Positions 27,572 to 36,511 of a stretch of 64,000 nucleotides of DNA are shown here, piece by piece (within the stretch, counting starts at the first letter, position 1; each line of letters begins with the position of its first letter). The DNA is taken from assembly GCF_004770765.1 (NCBI RefSeq), contig NZ_RQFK01000011.1, positions 124,001-188,000 of the forward strand. The letters are read 5' to 3'. The position numbers and the translations under genes were made by a program. The notes under the pieces were generated by a model, which worked only from the letters and a program-made list of their open reading frames with translations, made no database searches and had not been told where the DNA came from. This stretch comes from Leptospira noumeaensis (GTDB lineage: Bacteria; Spirochaetota; Leptospiria; Leptospirales; Leptospiraceae).

Positions 27572-30448
27572 TTAGAACCGCATATCTCCAATACCAAAAA
27601 CAAACTGAAAACTGTTATTGTCTGGATAAAGTCCAAAAGGCCTGTCTTCCACACCCGTATAACGGATACGCTGCGCAAAATACAAACGAAGAGGTAATAC
27701 GGGAATTTGAATCCTCAAACCAAAACCCCAAGAAAATCTAAAATTTGACATAGAGAGGTTTTTACTAGATAAAACCAAATTTCCAGGGTCATTCACAACC
27801 AGTGGAGACTCAGGCAATTTTTGACCATAGGAATTATAATTTTCATAAAGATATGTTTCCACTGGTTCTGAAGTACGTTGTGCCTGGACTAACGAATCAT
27901 AATTTTTAAAGAACTCTTTTCTTTCACCCACAGCACGATTGATTTGTTCATACATGGATCCCGCATCAAAGAAAATAACAAACCATAATAATGATGGTTC
28001 GATAGGAAACCTTAACTCCGAAGTAAATAAAACCCTGCTGGAAGCTCCATCTTTCCATTCATCTGGATAGTATTTATCATCAAAAAACCATCCACGAAGG
28101 GATTCATATCCCCCAAGAAAAAGACGGTCTTGGACTTGGATGTAAGGAATTCTTTCTTTGTCCTGATTTTTATACTTTGGTGTCCTTTCAAAGGTAAAAA
28201 CTGATGAAGTTCGGAACTGTTGCACCACGCGCCATCGCCTAAGTGCATTTTTGCGAATGAGTCCAAAAAATGTATAATCGAACCAAGTATGGTAGTATTC
28301 CAAAATAGGGCTGAACTGGTCGAAATGACTTTCTCCACCAAGGAACTGACCCACGTTATCCACTGAAAAAATTAAATTAAAACCTTGTGTGGAGTTAAAC
28401 ACATTATCACGGCTATCATAAGCAATACCATTCGTTAGTTGTGAACGGAATTGCCAGCCGCGATCCACTTCCGCAAGTACTTGATCAGAAACAAGAGAGG
28501 TTGGTCTCGTAGACGCAAAAAAGGAAGGAGAATAACGATGGAAGTGGGTCCAGTTGATGAGGAACCTATGACCAAGTCCCGCACTCACACCAACACCCGA
28601 ACGTTCGTAAGACGCAACTTCCTTAATCCCTTGGTTGTTGTTTTCAGTGATGGAAGTGGCTCCCACATACAAAGTTCTAGAGGAATAAAAGGCAGAAAGT
28701 GTCAGTGACCAAGGTTTGTCCATAAACCAAGGTTCGGTCCAAGATATTTGTAAATAACGACGGATTGGTCCAAATTCCACACGACCTGTAATCTGTTGTC
28801 CAGATCCGTTCAGGTTATTTTCACCTAACTGAGTAAAGATGGAAAACCCAGTAATGGTTCCATACCCTCCCCCCATCGATACAGTTCCTGTCGGTTGTTC
28901 CACAAGTTCAATGATGAGGTTCATTTTGGTTTCATCAGAACCGGGTCTCATATTAAAGTTTACTTCTTTAAAATAACCCAAGTTAAAGATACGTTCCCGA
29001 GATCTGTTTACTAGTGTTGAGTTAAAAAGGTCACCAGGTTTAAAGAGAAGTTCTCTTCTGACTACCCGGTCTTGGGTTTTTTTATTACCTTTGATGATGA
29101 TATTTTCGATAAAAGCTAAGTTATTTTCACGAATGGTAAAATCGACGTGAATGAATTTTTTTCCTCTTAGTTTGGGCTCATCTTCATAAATTTTTCTTAA
29201 TCGAGCAACATTGAGCCTATTGTATTCTTCATTACAATCAGAGATAGCATCACCACTCCCTCGTTTTTCACAATTTTCATAACGAGACAAGGATCCATCA
29301 CTGAGCTCTATTACTTTTCTACGAGGAATGACCTGCGCAAACAAATACCCTTTTGCTGAATATGCTTCGTTGATGGAAGCCCTATCTTTTTGGAATTTAG
29401 TTTCGTCAAAAACCTCACCCACATCAGCTGGTGCAAATTCATACTGGTCCTCTAAAAATTTGATCGGATAAACCGGAGACCATTCTTCTTTAGGAGTTCC
29501 AATTGGGTTATTTTCTTTGTTTAGAAATTGCGGCATCCCGTTTGGGGCAATGGTTAGATCATGACTTGTGGAATAACCGTTGTAAAAATATTGTTCCCCT
29601 TCAATGATTTTGAAGTTAACAATCACAACACGTTTGTCTTTTTTTTGTGGATTTTCCCAACGAATTTCCCAGTTGGTACCTTCATTGCTGAGTTCAGCGT
29701 CTACATAACCTTTGGATTTTAAGTAACCGACAATTTTCTGTTTATCAGATTCAAACGCAGATTCTTTAAATACACCAGATTCAATGATTCCACTTTCTTT
29801 TAAGTCCATGATCCCTTGAAGATCATAAGTGTCCACTTCGCTGTTTCCAAAAATATTGATTTTGCTGACGGGAATTTCTTCCCCCTCATCAATAATAAAC
29901 TTCACCTTTACCGTGTTTGTTTCCGGATTTACCGGTTCCGTTTCAAAACGAACGTAAGCGAGAAAAAAACCTTCATCTCGGTATTTCTTCAAAATCACTT
30001 CTTTCGAAAGAGTCACCTTTTTAGGGGTGATGACTTCATTTTCTTTTAATGGAATTTTATCACGTAAGTCAGATGGGAAAACTTCATCGGCACCGATAAA
30101 ATCGATGTCTTTCACCCTAGGTCGTTCTTTTACGACAACAAGGATTTTGACTCCATCCCCGTCGGCTTCCCCCTGGATATCAATATGGTAAAAGAATCCC
30201 GAAACAAATAGAGCGCGCATATCGGCATTCAAAAGGCCTTGCGACAATTGCATCCCTGGACGCATGTCCATTAATTCCAAAATGTCATCTGAGGCAGTAT
30301 TAATATTCCCCTTAAATTCAACTTTGGTAATGACTTTATCTATAAATACAGATTTGTTCGACCAAAGGGAAACCCACTCTGCCGAAACTAGTAAAAGGAG
30401 AGATAATACAAAAAGACTAAAGAATTTTATTTTTTTTCGAATATTCAA
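27572..30448 (-). CDS. bamA: Outer membrane assembly factor BamA (Omp85) with enlarged POTRA region
   Basis: A 958-residue Omp85 protein, against about 800 in E. coli. A signal segment (about 8-24) is followed by POTRA domains at roughly 36-108, 110-190, 192-286, 285-441 and 443-516. The fourth is about 155 residues, twice the usual size, with extra loops near 292-345 and 380-430; the second loop carries C393 and C405, possibly a disulfide. The barrel (from about 520) has GGGYGTITGFS at its start, lid-loop motif LRGW and ends in FGIGDMRF with a C-terminal Phe. It inserts barrel proteins into the outer membrane. Confidence 0.93.
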   Translation of the reverse strand: MNIRKKIKFFSLFVLSLLLLVSAEWVSLWSNKSVFIDKVITKVEFKGNINTASDDILELMDMRPGMQLSQGLLNADMRALFVSGFFYHIDIQGEADGDGVKILVVVKERPRVKDIDFIGADEVFPSDLRDKIPLKENEVITPKKVTLSKEVILKKYRDEGFFLAYVRFETEPVNPETNTVKVKFIIDEGEEIPVSKINIFGNSEVDTYDLQGIMDLKESGIIESGVFKESAFESDKQKIVGYLKSKGYVDAELSNEGTNWEIRWENPQKKDKRVVIVNFKIIEGEQYFYNGYSTSHDLTIAPNGMPQFLNKENNPIGTPKEEWSPVYPIKFLEDQYEFAPADVGEVFDETKFQKDRASINEAYSAKGYLFAQVIPRRKVIELSDGSLSRYENCEKRGSGDAISDCNEEYNRLNVARLRKIYEDEPKLRGKKFIHVDFTIRENNLAFIENIIIKGNKKTQDRVVRRELLFKPGDLFNSTLVNRSRERIFNLGYFKEVNFNMRPGSDETKMNLIIELVEQPTGTVSMGGGYGTITGFSIFTQLGENNLNGSGQQITGRVEFGPIRRYLQISWTEPWFMDKPWSLTLSAFYSSRTLYVGATSITENNNQGIKEVASYERSGVGVSAGLGHRFLINWTHFHRYSPSFFASTRPTSLVSDQVLAEVDRGWQFRSQLTNGIAYDSRDNVFNSTQGFNLIFSVDNVGQFLGGESHFDQFSPILEYYHTWFDYTFFGLIRKNALRRWRVVQQFRTSSVFTFERTPKYKNQDKERIPYIQVQDRLFLGGYESLRGWFFDDKYYPDEWKDGASSRVLFTSELRFPIEPSLLWFVIFFDAGSMYEQINRAVGERKEFFKNYDSLVQAQRTSEPVETYLYENYNSYGQKLPESPLVVNDPGNLVLSSKNLSMSNFRFSWGFGLRIQIPVLPLRLYFAQRIRYTGVEDRPFGLYPDNNSFQFVFGIGDMRF

Positions 30449-30452
30449 AAAA

Positions 30453-30884
30453 TCACTTAGATGTGCCTTTTACCATTGCTAGGTTAAAGCGACTAACACC
30501 CGCAGCATTGACTGCATCGATTACCTTAACCACAACTTGGTAGGACGCACCACCATCTCCACGAATAATGACTTTGTTTTTTTTAGGATCCCTTTCTTTT
30601 TCTGGACCGAGAAACCCATTGATTTTTTCGGTGAGACCTTCCAAAGCAACAGGGTCAGGACTTTGGTCCAAATAAATTTTACCTTGTTTGTCTACAGTGA
30701 TTACAAGTTCATCTTTCTGTTTTTCTTTGGCAACACTCGATGAACGTGGCAACTCAACCTTAAGCGCTGTGTTTTTTTCCAAAGTTGCATTCATCAAAAA
30801 ATAAATCACTATAAAGGAAATAACATCAATCAGCGGTGCAAGTTCAATGTTATTAAATGATTTTTGCGTTTTGCGAAATTTCAT
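30453..30884 (-). CDS. ExbD/TolR family protein
   Basis: A 143-residue protein with a short cytoplasmic N terminus, one membrane helix carrying the essential Asp ([17 protein letters not shown], about 16-32) and a periplasmic domain ending in a conserved [19 protein letters not shown] segment. It works with the ExbB/TolQ-like protein encoded just before it as a proton-driven motor that energises TonB or Tol/Pal. No TonB or TolA gene is seen nearby. It stops four bases before bamA starts, so outer-membrane assembly and energisation are co-expressed. Confidence 0.9.
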   Translation of the reverse strand: MKFRKTQKSFNNIELAPLIDVISFIVIYFLMNATLEKNTALKVELPRSSSVAKEKQKDELVITVDKQGKIYLDQSPDPVALEGLTEKINGFLGPEKERDPKKNKVIIRGDGGASYQVVVKVIDAVNAAGVSRFNLAMVKGTSK

Positions 30885-30890
30885 TTAATT

Positions 30891-31508
30891 CTATCGTTTG
30901 TTAAGGTGAGGTAACACCAAATCTGTTACGTTTTCCATTTCCGTAATTCTTTCCTCTTTCATTCGAGAGAAAAGATTATAAAAAATGTAAGCAGGAATCG
31001 CAATCGCAAGGCCCATAGCAGTGGTAATCAAAGCTTCTGAAATACCAACTTCCGCACCTTGTGTTCCTGCACCTTCAGCAAAGGAACGAACAATCCCGAT
31101 AACCGTCCCAAGAACCCCAAGTAATGGACCAATCGTTGCAATGGTTCCAAGACCAGTTAGGTAACGTTCCATCAAGTAAATTTGTCTAAAACCTTCTTGG
31201 CGGATGTCCTCTTCCCAGAACTGAACTCCCCGGCGTTTGAGATCAAATGCCATACGAAGTAGAACCGCCGCAGGAGACTGAACTTCTGCAGTGAGTATAT
31301 CTTTTGCTTCATCCCATTTTTGTTCACGAGCCAACTCTCGAATGCGACGGAAATGATCTTGTGGGATGGCCTTGAGTCGGAAATAATACACAAGTCTTTC
31401 CACGATGATGGTAAAACCAACAATCGAAACAAAGATGATTAAAATGGGAATGGTTTGTGGTGGAACCGAGGAAATGATTGAATCTGATTTAGCGAAAGGA
31501 AAAGACAT
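30891..31508 (-). CDS. ExbB/TolQ/MotA family proton channel protein
   Basis: A 205-residue protein with three membrane helices, near 18-38, 117-145 and 163-183. The conserved GTIATIGPLLGVLGTVIGIVRSF loop and the following ISEALITTAMGLAIAIPAYIFYN helix identify the family. It forms the pentameric proton channel that partners the ExbD-like protein in the next gene (six-base gap). Whether it serves TonB uptake or the Tol system cannot be told from sequence. Confidence 0.92.
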   Translation of the reverse strand: MSFPFAKSDSIISSVPPQTIPILIIFVSIVGFTIIVERLVYYFRLKAIPQDHFRRIRELAREQKWDEAKDILTAEVQSPAAVLLRMAFDLKRRGVQFWEEDIRQEGFRQIYLMERYLTGLGTIATIGPLLGVLGTVIGIVRSFAEGAGTQGAEVGISEALITTAMGLAIAIPAYIFYNLFSRMKEERITEMENVTDLVLPHLNKR

Positions 31509-31583
31509 GAATGGGACCCCATTGAAGGATTACGAATAGAGTTTTCAGTCTTCCCTTTTTCGCCAAATACTATTTTTAAATGA

Positions 31584-33293
31584 CTAACCTGCTTTTTTCA
31601 TCAGTAGGTCAGTGGCTGCTTTTAACACCGCGGATGTCACCTGTTTGCCACCGATCATCCTTGCCAGCTCCCGTTTTCGTTCCTCAAAGTCAAGAACCGA
31701 TGCTTGAGAGACGGTTCTACCACCTTCCTGTCGTTTTTCGATCTTAATTTGGTGGTCTCCTGAGGCCGCAACTTGTTGGGTATGCGTGATGAGGAGAATT
31801 TGAGAGTTTCTTGCTAGTTTTTTAAGCTTTGCCGCCATAGCCTCGGCTGCCTCTCCACCTAGTCCCGTATCTACCTCATCCAAAATCAACATTTGAGGGG
31901 AAGGAGCCTGTTTTCCCAATACACTTCTAAGTGCAAGCATCACCCGAGACAATTCTCCCCCAGAAGCAACTTTCCGAAGTGGGCGCGGCTTTTCTCCTGG
32001 ATTGGCACTGAAATAGAACTCTATTTGATCAAGACCAGATTCGGAAAGGAAATAGGATTTGGAGCCTTCTTCCACTTCGCCTTCAGGATTTTCTTCCCAA
32101 CGGAGAACCACTTGGAGTTTTCCTCCCTCGAGTCCTAAATCGGCCATTTCCTTTTGGACATCTTCCTCAAATTGCGAAATGACGTTGCGACGTAACTTTG
32201 ACAATTGGAATCCCAGTTCCTTCATCTCTGTAAGGCATTGGTCTTTTTTGATCCGTAAAAAATCTTCATCTCCAGCCTGTTCTTTCCATCGTTCGAGTTC
32301 CGATTTTTTTTCTTCCAATAATAGGTTGATTTCTGTTAAACTTACGTTATATTTTTTCTTTAATTTTTTGATGTCTTGAAGCCTGGACTGAACCATATCC
32401 AATCGTTCAGGACTAAAAAATAATTCTTCCTCTTCCTCGCGAATCACAGATTTGAGAGATTTTAGCCTGTCATAAACCTCTTCCCATTCATCTAACATTT
32501 CCTTTTTTTCAGGGATTAAAATAGAAATCTTTTGGATGGCATGAATGAGAGTCGGAAACACTTTCAAGATGGAATTTTCTTTTTCAGTCAATTCTTCTAA
32601 CACCAAACGGTAGTTTTCTGCTAATTTTTCTCCGTTTGCCAAAAGAGATTCTTCGGTAGATAAACTTTCATCTTCTCCTTCTTTCGGAGAAATGGATTCT
32701 ATTTCTTCAATTTCATACTCAAGGATTTCTTTTCGTTTGAGCATTGTCCTTCTAGTTTCTTCAAAATCGCTGAGTTTTTGTTTCCAATGCCGATACTGTT
32801 GTAATGCGGATTTGAATTTTGACTTTAAAGATTCCAAATTACCGAAACGATCTAAAAATTCCAATTGGTTGGATTTTTCGAGTAGAAAGAGTTGTTCGTT
32901 TTGGGAATGGATCTCCGCCATGGTTTTGCCCAGTTCCCGCAAATGGGTTGTGGATGCTAAACTCTCTCCAATTTTCACCCTTGCCTTTCCATCCTTCATG
33001 AGTTCCTTAGTGATGATGATTTCATCTCCCGTATAACGAAAACCCTGCTCCATCAAATAGTCTTTTGCCAAGTTTTGCCCCGTTAACGAGAGGACAGCCT
33101 GCAAAGAATACCTTTCCTTTCCTTGCCGGATATTAGCCGTGGAACAACGCCCACCAAACAAAGAAGCCAAGGCATCGAAAATTAAGGATTTTCCGGCACC
33201 TGACTCGCCAGTAAAGACAGAGAGACCATCCGCAAGGGAAAGTTCCAGGGATTCAAAGAGTGCAAAATCTTTAATTTTCAAATGTGTAATCAT
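31584..33293 (-). CDS. recN: DNA repair protein RecN
   Basis: A 569-residue SMC-like ATPase for double-strand break repair. N-terminal Walker A FTGESGAGKSLIFDAL (about 29-44), two long coiled-coil arms (about 150-225 and 280-370) and C-terminal signature VASGGELSRVMLAL with Walker B MLILDEVDTGLGG and the THTQQVAA switch. Length is typical. It starts 9 bases after an AGGAG ribosome-binding site that overlaps a short palindrome (33303-33315), so it is probably under separate control, as recN is SOS-induced in other bacteria. Confidence 0.95.
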   Translation of the reverse strand: MITHLKIKDFALFESLELSLADGLSVFTGESGAGKSLIFDALASLFGGRCSTANIRQGKERYSLQAVLSLTGQNLAKDYLMEQGFRYTGDEIIITKELMKDGKARVKIGESLASTTHLRELGKTMAEIHSQNEQLFLLEKSNQLEFLDRFGNLESLKSKFKSALQQYRHWKQKLSDFEETRRTMLKRKEILEYEIEEIESISPKEGEDESLSTEESLLANGEKLAENYRLVLEELTEKENSILKVFPTLIHAIQKISILIPEKKEMLDEWEEVYDRLKSLKSVIREEEEELFFSPERLDMVQSRLQDIKKLKKKYNVSLTEINLLLEEKKSELERWKEQAGDEDFLRIKKDQCLTEMKELGFQLSKLRRNVISQFEEDVQKEMADLGLEGGKLQVVLRWEENPEGEVEEGSKSYFLSESGLDQIEFYFSANPGEKPRPLRKVASGGELSRVMLALRSVLGKQAPSPQMLILDEVDTGLGGEAAEAMAAKLKKLARNSQILLITHTQQVAASGDHQIKIEKRQEGGRTVSQASVLDFEERKRELARMIGGKQVTSAVLKAATDLLMKKAG

Positions 33294-33302
33294 ATAGACT
33301 CC

Positions 33303-33343
33303 TGTTTGCTAAACATACAATTACTACTATACAAACAAGTAGT
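33303..33343 (-). promoter_or_regulatory. Two dyad elements upstream of recN
   Basis: A perfect dyad TGTTT-GCT-AAACA (33303-33315) overlaps the recN ribosome-binding site region. A second one, ACTACT and AGTAGT with a 9-base spacer (33323-33343), lies just upstream together with a TTGACT on the minus strand. Neither matches the TTTG-N5-CAAA box that I recall for leptospiral LexA, so the binding protein is unknown. Confidence 0.35.
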
Positions 33344-33361
33344 CAATGAAATTTTTTATTT

Positions 33362-33390
33362 TTGAGTAAAAAACGAAATTTCTCTATCTT
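33362..33390 (+). promoter_or_regulatory. Predicted sigma-70-type promoter for the patatin gene
   Basis: TTGAGT and TATCTT are separated by exactly 17 bases, ending 32 bases before the chosen ATG at 33423. A GGAAGAGG ribosome-binding site follows at the right distance from that ATG. Confidence 0.45.
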
Positions 33391-33422
33391 TCCCTTTTGA
33401 AACCCTGGTGGAAGAGGCCCGT

Positions 33423-35129
33423 ATGAAAGATTTAGAAGGAAAAATTCACCTTGTTTCCAGCCTTCCCCTATTTCGAAGTTTGTCTCGGAAGGAAAAGGTT
33501 TGGGTGGCAGAGTCTGTTCATATTGTGGAATCAGAAAGGGAAGAAACTCTATTCACGGCCGGAGACTCAGACAGAAGTTTATATTTAATTCTTTCCGGCG
33601 GGATAAAATTGTTTCTCCCTAAAAAGGGAGAAGGAAAAAGAGAAGAAGAAGTCCAATACCTCAAAAAAGGGGAATATTTTGGTATCCAATCCCTACTCAC
33701 TGGCGAAAAACACAGTCATACAGCTGTTACTGTTTCTGAATCCAGATTTCTTGTCCTCTCCCAATCCGGATTCCAAAAATTAATCCAAAAAATTCCTTAC
33801 TTATCTCTTACATTTTCAAAAATGCTCACAAAGTCACTCCGAGGAGAACTTTTAGGTGGAAGGGAATACTTTCGTAACTCTGTGGTTTGTTTGGTGCATT
33901 CCGATCCCATTGCGAAGGAAACATTGGCAAAAGAATTAGTAACTTCCATAGAAGAAGAATCCGGAAAAAAATCTGTGATTTTACACTTTGGACAAAATGG
34001 GCAAACCGAAAATCCTTATGTAAAATCTTATAAATTTAAAGACTCCGAAAGAGTCAAAGAAACTCTAGGAAAACATTATGCTAGTCATTCATTTATTTTT
34101 TTAGAAGTATTTCCTGAAACAGAAGAAGAGCTAAAACAACTGTTAATTGATGAAGCTGACCATATAGAAAACTATATTTCTCCAGATAAAAAAATAAATC
34201 TTTGTGATTCCATCACAAGTGAATCCAAAGAAAACGAAATCTTATATCATGAAACTCAAATCCAAGATCTGATTAGTCATGGAAAATGGGAAATCCATAT
34301 TAGAAGAAAAGCGAGGGAACTTTCAGGAGTTCAAATTGGTGTAGCCCTTGGTGGTGGTGCCGCCCTTGGCCTTGCCCAAGTGGGAATCATGAAGGTCATG
34401 GAAGAGGAAGGACTGGTTCCCGATATGATTGCAGGAACTAGTATCGGAGCCGTCATTGGCGCCTTTTGGGCGAGTGGCCTCGGTTACAAAGGAATCTTAC
34501 CTCTTCTTGCTGAAATTGATAGTATCTTCAAAATGTTCAAACTGGTGGATTTATCCTTTCCCGGGCAAGGACTCCTCCATGGAAAACATGTGCGAGCCCT
34601 TCTGGAAAAGTATTTGGGTGATTTGTATTTTGAAGACCTACCCATCAAACTCAGACTCATCAGTTGTGATATCTCAACAAGACAAGAAATTGTTCTATCG
34701 GAAGGAAAGGTTTTGGATGCAGTGATGTCGAGTATATCAATCCCGGGAGTCTTTGTTCCTCAACCCCAAGAGAATGGAAAAACTTATGTAGACGGAGGGA
34801 TCGTCAACCCACTTCCCGTTTCTGCTCTCAGCCATGAAGGAGTTGAGAAAATCATTGCCATCAACTCGATGCCTAGTTCGAAAGATGAGATGAAAACAAA
34901 CAAACTATTGAATTTGAATGTTTTGGATATCATCGTAAATAGTTTGTATTCTTTGCAATACCGGATTGGAAAGTACAGTGCCCAAGAAGCTGATGTGTAT
35001 TTAAACCCCATCCTTCCCAATTCCAATTGGTTTGAATTTTGGCGGAGTTCCGAATTCATACAACTCGGAGAAACCGTTACCAAAAGTTCCCTCGAGGAAA
35101 TTAAACAGTTGTTTAGCGAAAAAAACTAA
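33423..35129 (+). CDS. Patatin-like phospholipase with N-terminal cyclic-nucleotide-binding domain
   Basis: 568 residues from the ATG at 33423; a GTG five codons upstream is less likely because GGAAGAGG sits five bases before the ATG. Residues about 8-125 are a cNMP-binding (CAP-like) domain (LFTAGDSDRSLYLILSGG). A linker of about 170 residues follows. The patatin domain from about 300 has the oxyanion loop GGGAALGLAQVG, the nucleophile GTSIGA (about 338-343) and the catalytic DGG (about 457). This is the NTE/RssA layout of lysophospholipases regulated by nucleotide or membrane signals. Its stop overlaps the convergent gene by four bases. Confidence 0.92.
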   Translation: MKDLEGKIHLVSSLPLFRSLSRKEKVWVAESVHIVESEREETLFTAGDSDRSLYLILSGGIKLFLPKKGEGKREEEVQYLKKGEYFGIQSLLTGEKHSHTAVTVSESRFLVLSQSGFQKLIQKIPYLSLTFSKMLTKSLRGELLGGREYFRNSVVCLVHSDPIAKETLAKELVTSIEEESGKKSVILHFGQNGQTENPYVKSYKFKDSERVKETLGKHYASHSFIFLEVFPETEEELKQLLIDEADHIENYISPDKKINLCDSITSESKENEILYHETQIQDLISHGKWEIHIRRKARELSGVQIGVALGGGAALGLAQVGIMKVMEEEGLVPDMIAGTSIGAVIGAFWASGLGYKGILPLLAEIDSIFKMFKLVDLSFPGQGLLHGKHVRALLEKYLGDLYFEDLPIKLRLISCDISTRQEIVLSEGKVLDAVMSSISIPGVFVPQPQENGKTYVDGGIVNPLPVSALSHEGVEKIIAINSMPSSKDEMKTNKLLNLNVLDIIVNSLYSLQYRIGKYSAQEADVYLNPILPNSNWFEFWRSSEFIQLGETVTKSSLEEIKQLFSEKN

Positions 35130-36127
35130 TCCCGATCGGGAGAAAGGATCACTATGTTAAATGGGTTTCTTTCGTTTTTTTCCGATTCCGGTAGTGACTC
35201 AGAAAACCGAAGGGCACCTGTGATTACCGTTCCCGTTGTAAGCCCCGCAAAAATTCCTTCTTTTTCATAAAGGTCAGCTTGCAGATGTAAGGCTTCGTCT
35301 AGATTTACGTGAAAGTAATGATCAATGAGTTTGGGATCATAAACTGCAGGAAGTTGGATTCTTTCCCTTTCTTTGGGATTGTCTGTTTTTCCATATTCCA
35401 TAAATGGAGAGTTTGGTTTTCCAGCAATGATGACTTTTACACGTCGGTCTTGGGATTTTAAATACCTACCAATTCCTGTGATGGCCCCACCAGATCCAGG
35501 TGCAGAAATCACTGCCCCCACTTTGCCTTGTAAATCTCTCCAAATTTCAGGCCCTGTGGTTTTGAAATGAAAATTTGGATTTGCGGGATTGGAGGCTTCG
35601 TCAGGAATCCATCCATTTAGTTTTTTAGCTTTTTCTTCGGCAAGTTCATACAAACGACTGAGGTCACCTTCGTTTGTGACAGTCACCTCTGCCCCATAAC
35701 TGCGAAGCATTTGGATTCGTTCTGAACTTGTATGCAGTGGGACTAAACAATAAACAGGATAACCTTTTACCTTTCCAATCCAAGTGAAACTCACAGAAGA
35801 AGAACCCGCACCAACAAGTACGACACTCATTCCCTTTTTTAGTTTCCCTCGTCTTTCTGCATCGATATACATAGCAATGGCAGTACGGTCTTTAGCAGAA
35901 CCTGTTGGATTTAAAAATTCTGCTTTGAGATAAAACTGAACTCCCGTATATTCCGAACCTATTCGATTCAATCGAATCAGTGGAGTATTTCCAATGAGTT
36001 GGAGGATATTGTCCTGAATGGGTCTGGCAACGGAAAGTTCCTTTCCAAAGATACCTTGTACGTTGTTAAGCGCTTGAAGTAGGCTATTGCCTAGGTCATC
36101 GATGCCTTTGGAAATTGGATCTATCAT
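35126..36127 (-). CDS. Cysteine-synthase-like PLP protein with altered substrate loop and short C terminus
   Basis: A 333-residue fold-type II PLP protein. An unusual 40-residue N-terminal extension is followed by IGNTPLIRL, the PLP lysine K79 in TGSAKDR and the glycine loop GSGGAITGIG. The substrate loop that should read TSGNTG is GAGSSSVS (106-113), lacking the key Asn. The C terminus ends at SPDRD, where cysteine synthases continue with DSGERY and about 20 more residues. It overlaps the convergent patatin gene at the stop codons (CCCGATCGGG palindrome). It may bind PLP but have another substrate or a regulatory role. Confidence 0.8.
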   Translation of the reverse strand: MIDPISKGIDDLGNSLLQALNNVQGIFGKELSVARPIQDNILQLIGNTPLIRLNRIGSEYTGVQFYLKAEFLNPTGSAKDRTAIAMYIDAERRGKLKKGMSVVLVGAGSSSVSFTWIGKVKGYPVYCLVPLHTSSERIQMLRSYGAEVTVTNEGDLSRLYELAEEKAKKLNGWIPDEASNPANPNFHFKTTGPEIWRDLQGKVGAVISAPGSGGAITGIGRYLKSQDRRVKVIIAGKPNSPFMEYGKTDNPKERERIQLPAVYDPKLIDHYFHVNLDEALHLQADLYEKEGIFAGLTTGTVITGALRFSESLPESEKNERNPFNIVILSPDRD

Positions 36128-36504
36128 TATTTTACTTTAATCAGTTCCACATCAAAGATGAGAGTAGAATTCGCAGGGATCGGGCCAACAGCACGTGCAC
36201 CATAACCAAATTGTGGAGGGATGGTGAGTTTACGTTTTCCACCTTCTTTCATTCCGACAATCCCTCGTTCCCAACCTTGTATGACTTGTCCTTGGCCAAG
36301 TTGGAAACTAAATGGTTCCCCACGATCCACAGAGGAATCAAAAACTTTTCCGTTGGTAAGTTTACCAATGTAATGAACCACAACAGTCGTTCCGCGAATG
36401 GCTTCTCTCCCTAATCCTTGTTTGGTGTCCTGGATAAGGAGTTCGTCTGCAAAAAGACTACCTGTTAGAAATAAAAATCCGAGTAAAATTGAAAACCGTT
36501 TCAT
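36127..36504 (-). CDS. FKBP-type peptidyl-prolyl cis-trans isomerase, exported
   Basis: About 125 residues from the ATG at 36504. A signal peptide (FSILLGFLFLTGSLFA) precedes a single FKBP domain: VVHYIGKLTNGKVFDSS, FSFQLGQGQVIQGWERGIVGM and IPPQFGYGARAVGPIPANSTLIFDVEL, with the binding-pocket Tyr, Asp, Phe and Trp present. It should catalyse proline isomerisation in the periplasm. An open frame upstream overlaps leuD and is rejected. It shares one base with the start of the cysteine-synthase-like gene, so the two are linked, but a functional link is not obvious. Confidence 0.92.
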   Translation of the reverse strand: MKRFSILLGFLFLTGSLFADELLIQDTKQGLGREAIRGTTVVVHYIGKLTNGKVFDSSVDRGEPFSFQLGQGQVIQGWERGIVGMKEGGKRKLTIPPQFGYGARAVGPIPANSTLIFDVELIKVK

Positions 36505-36511
36505 AGTGTGA

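Noticed and set aside
33408..33422. GTG start for the patatin protein
   Set aside because: GGAAGAGG is placed correctly for the ATG at 33423, not for the GTG.
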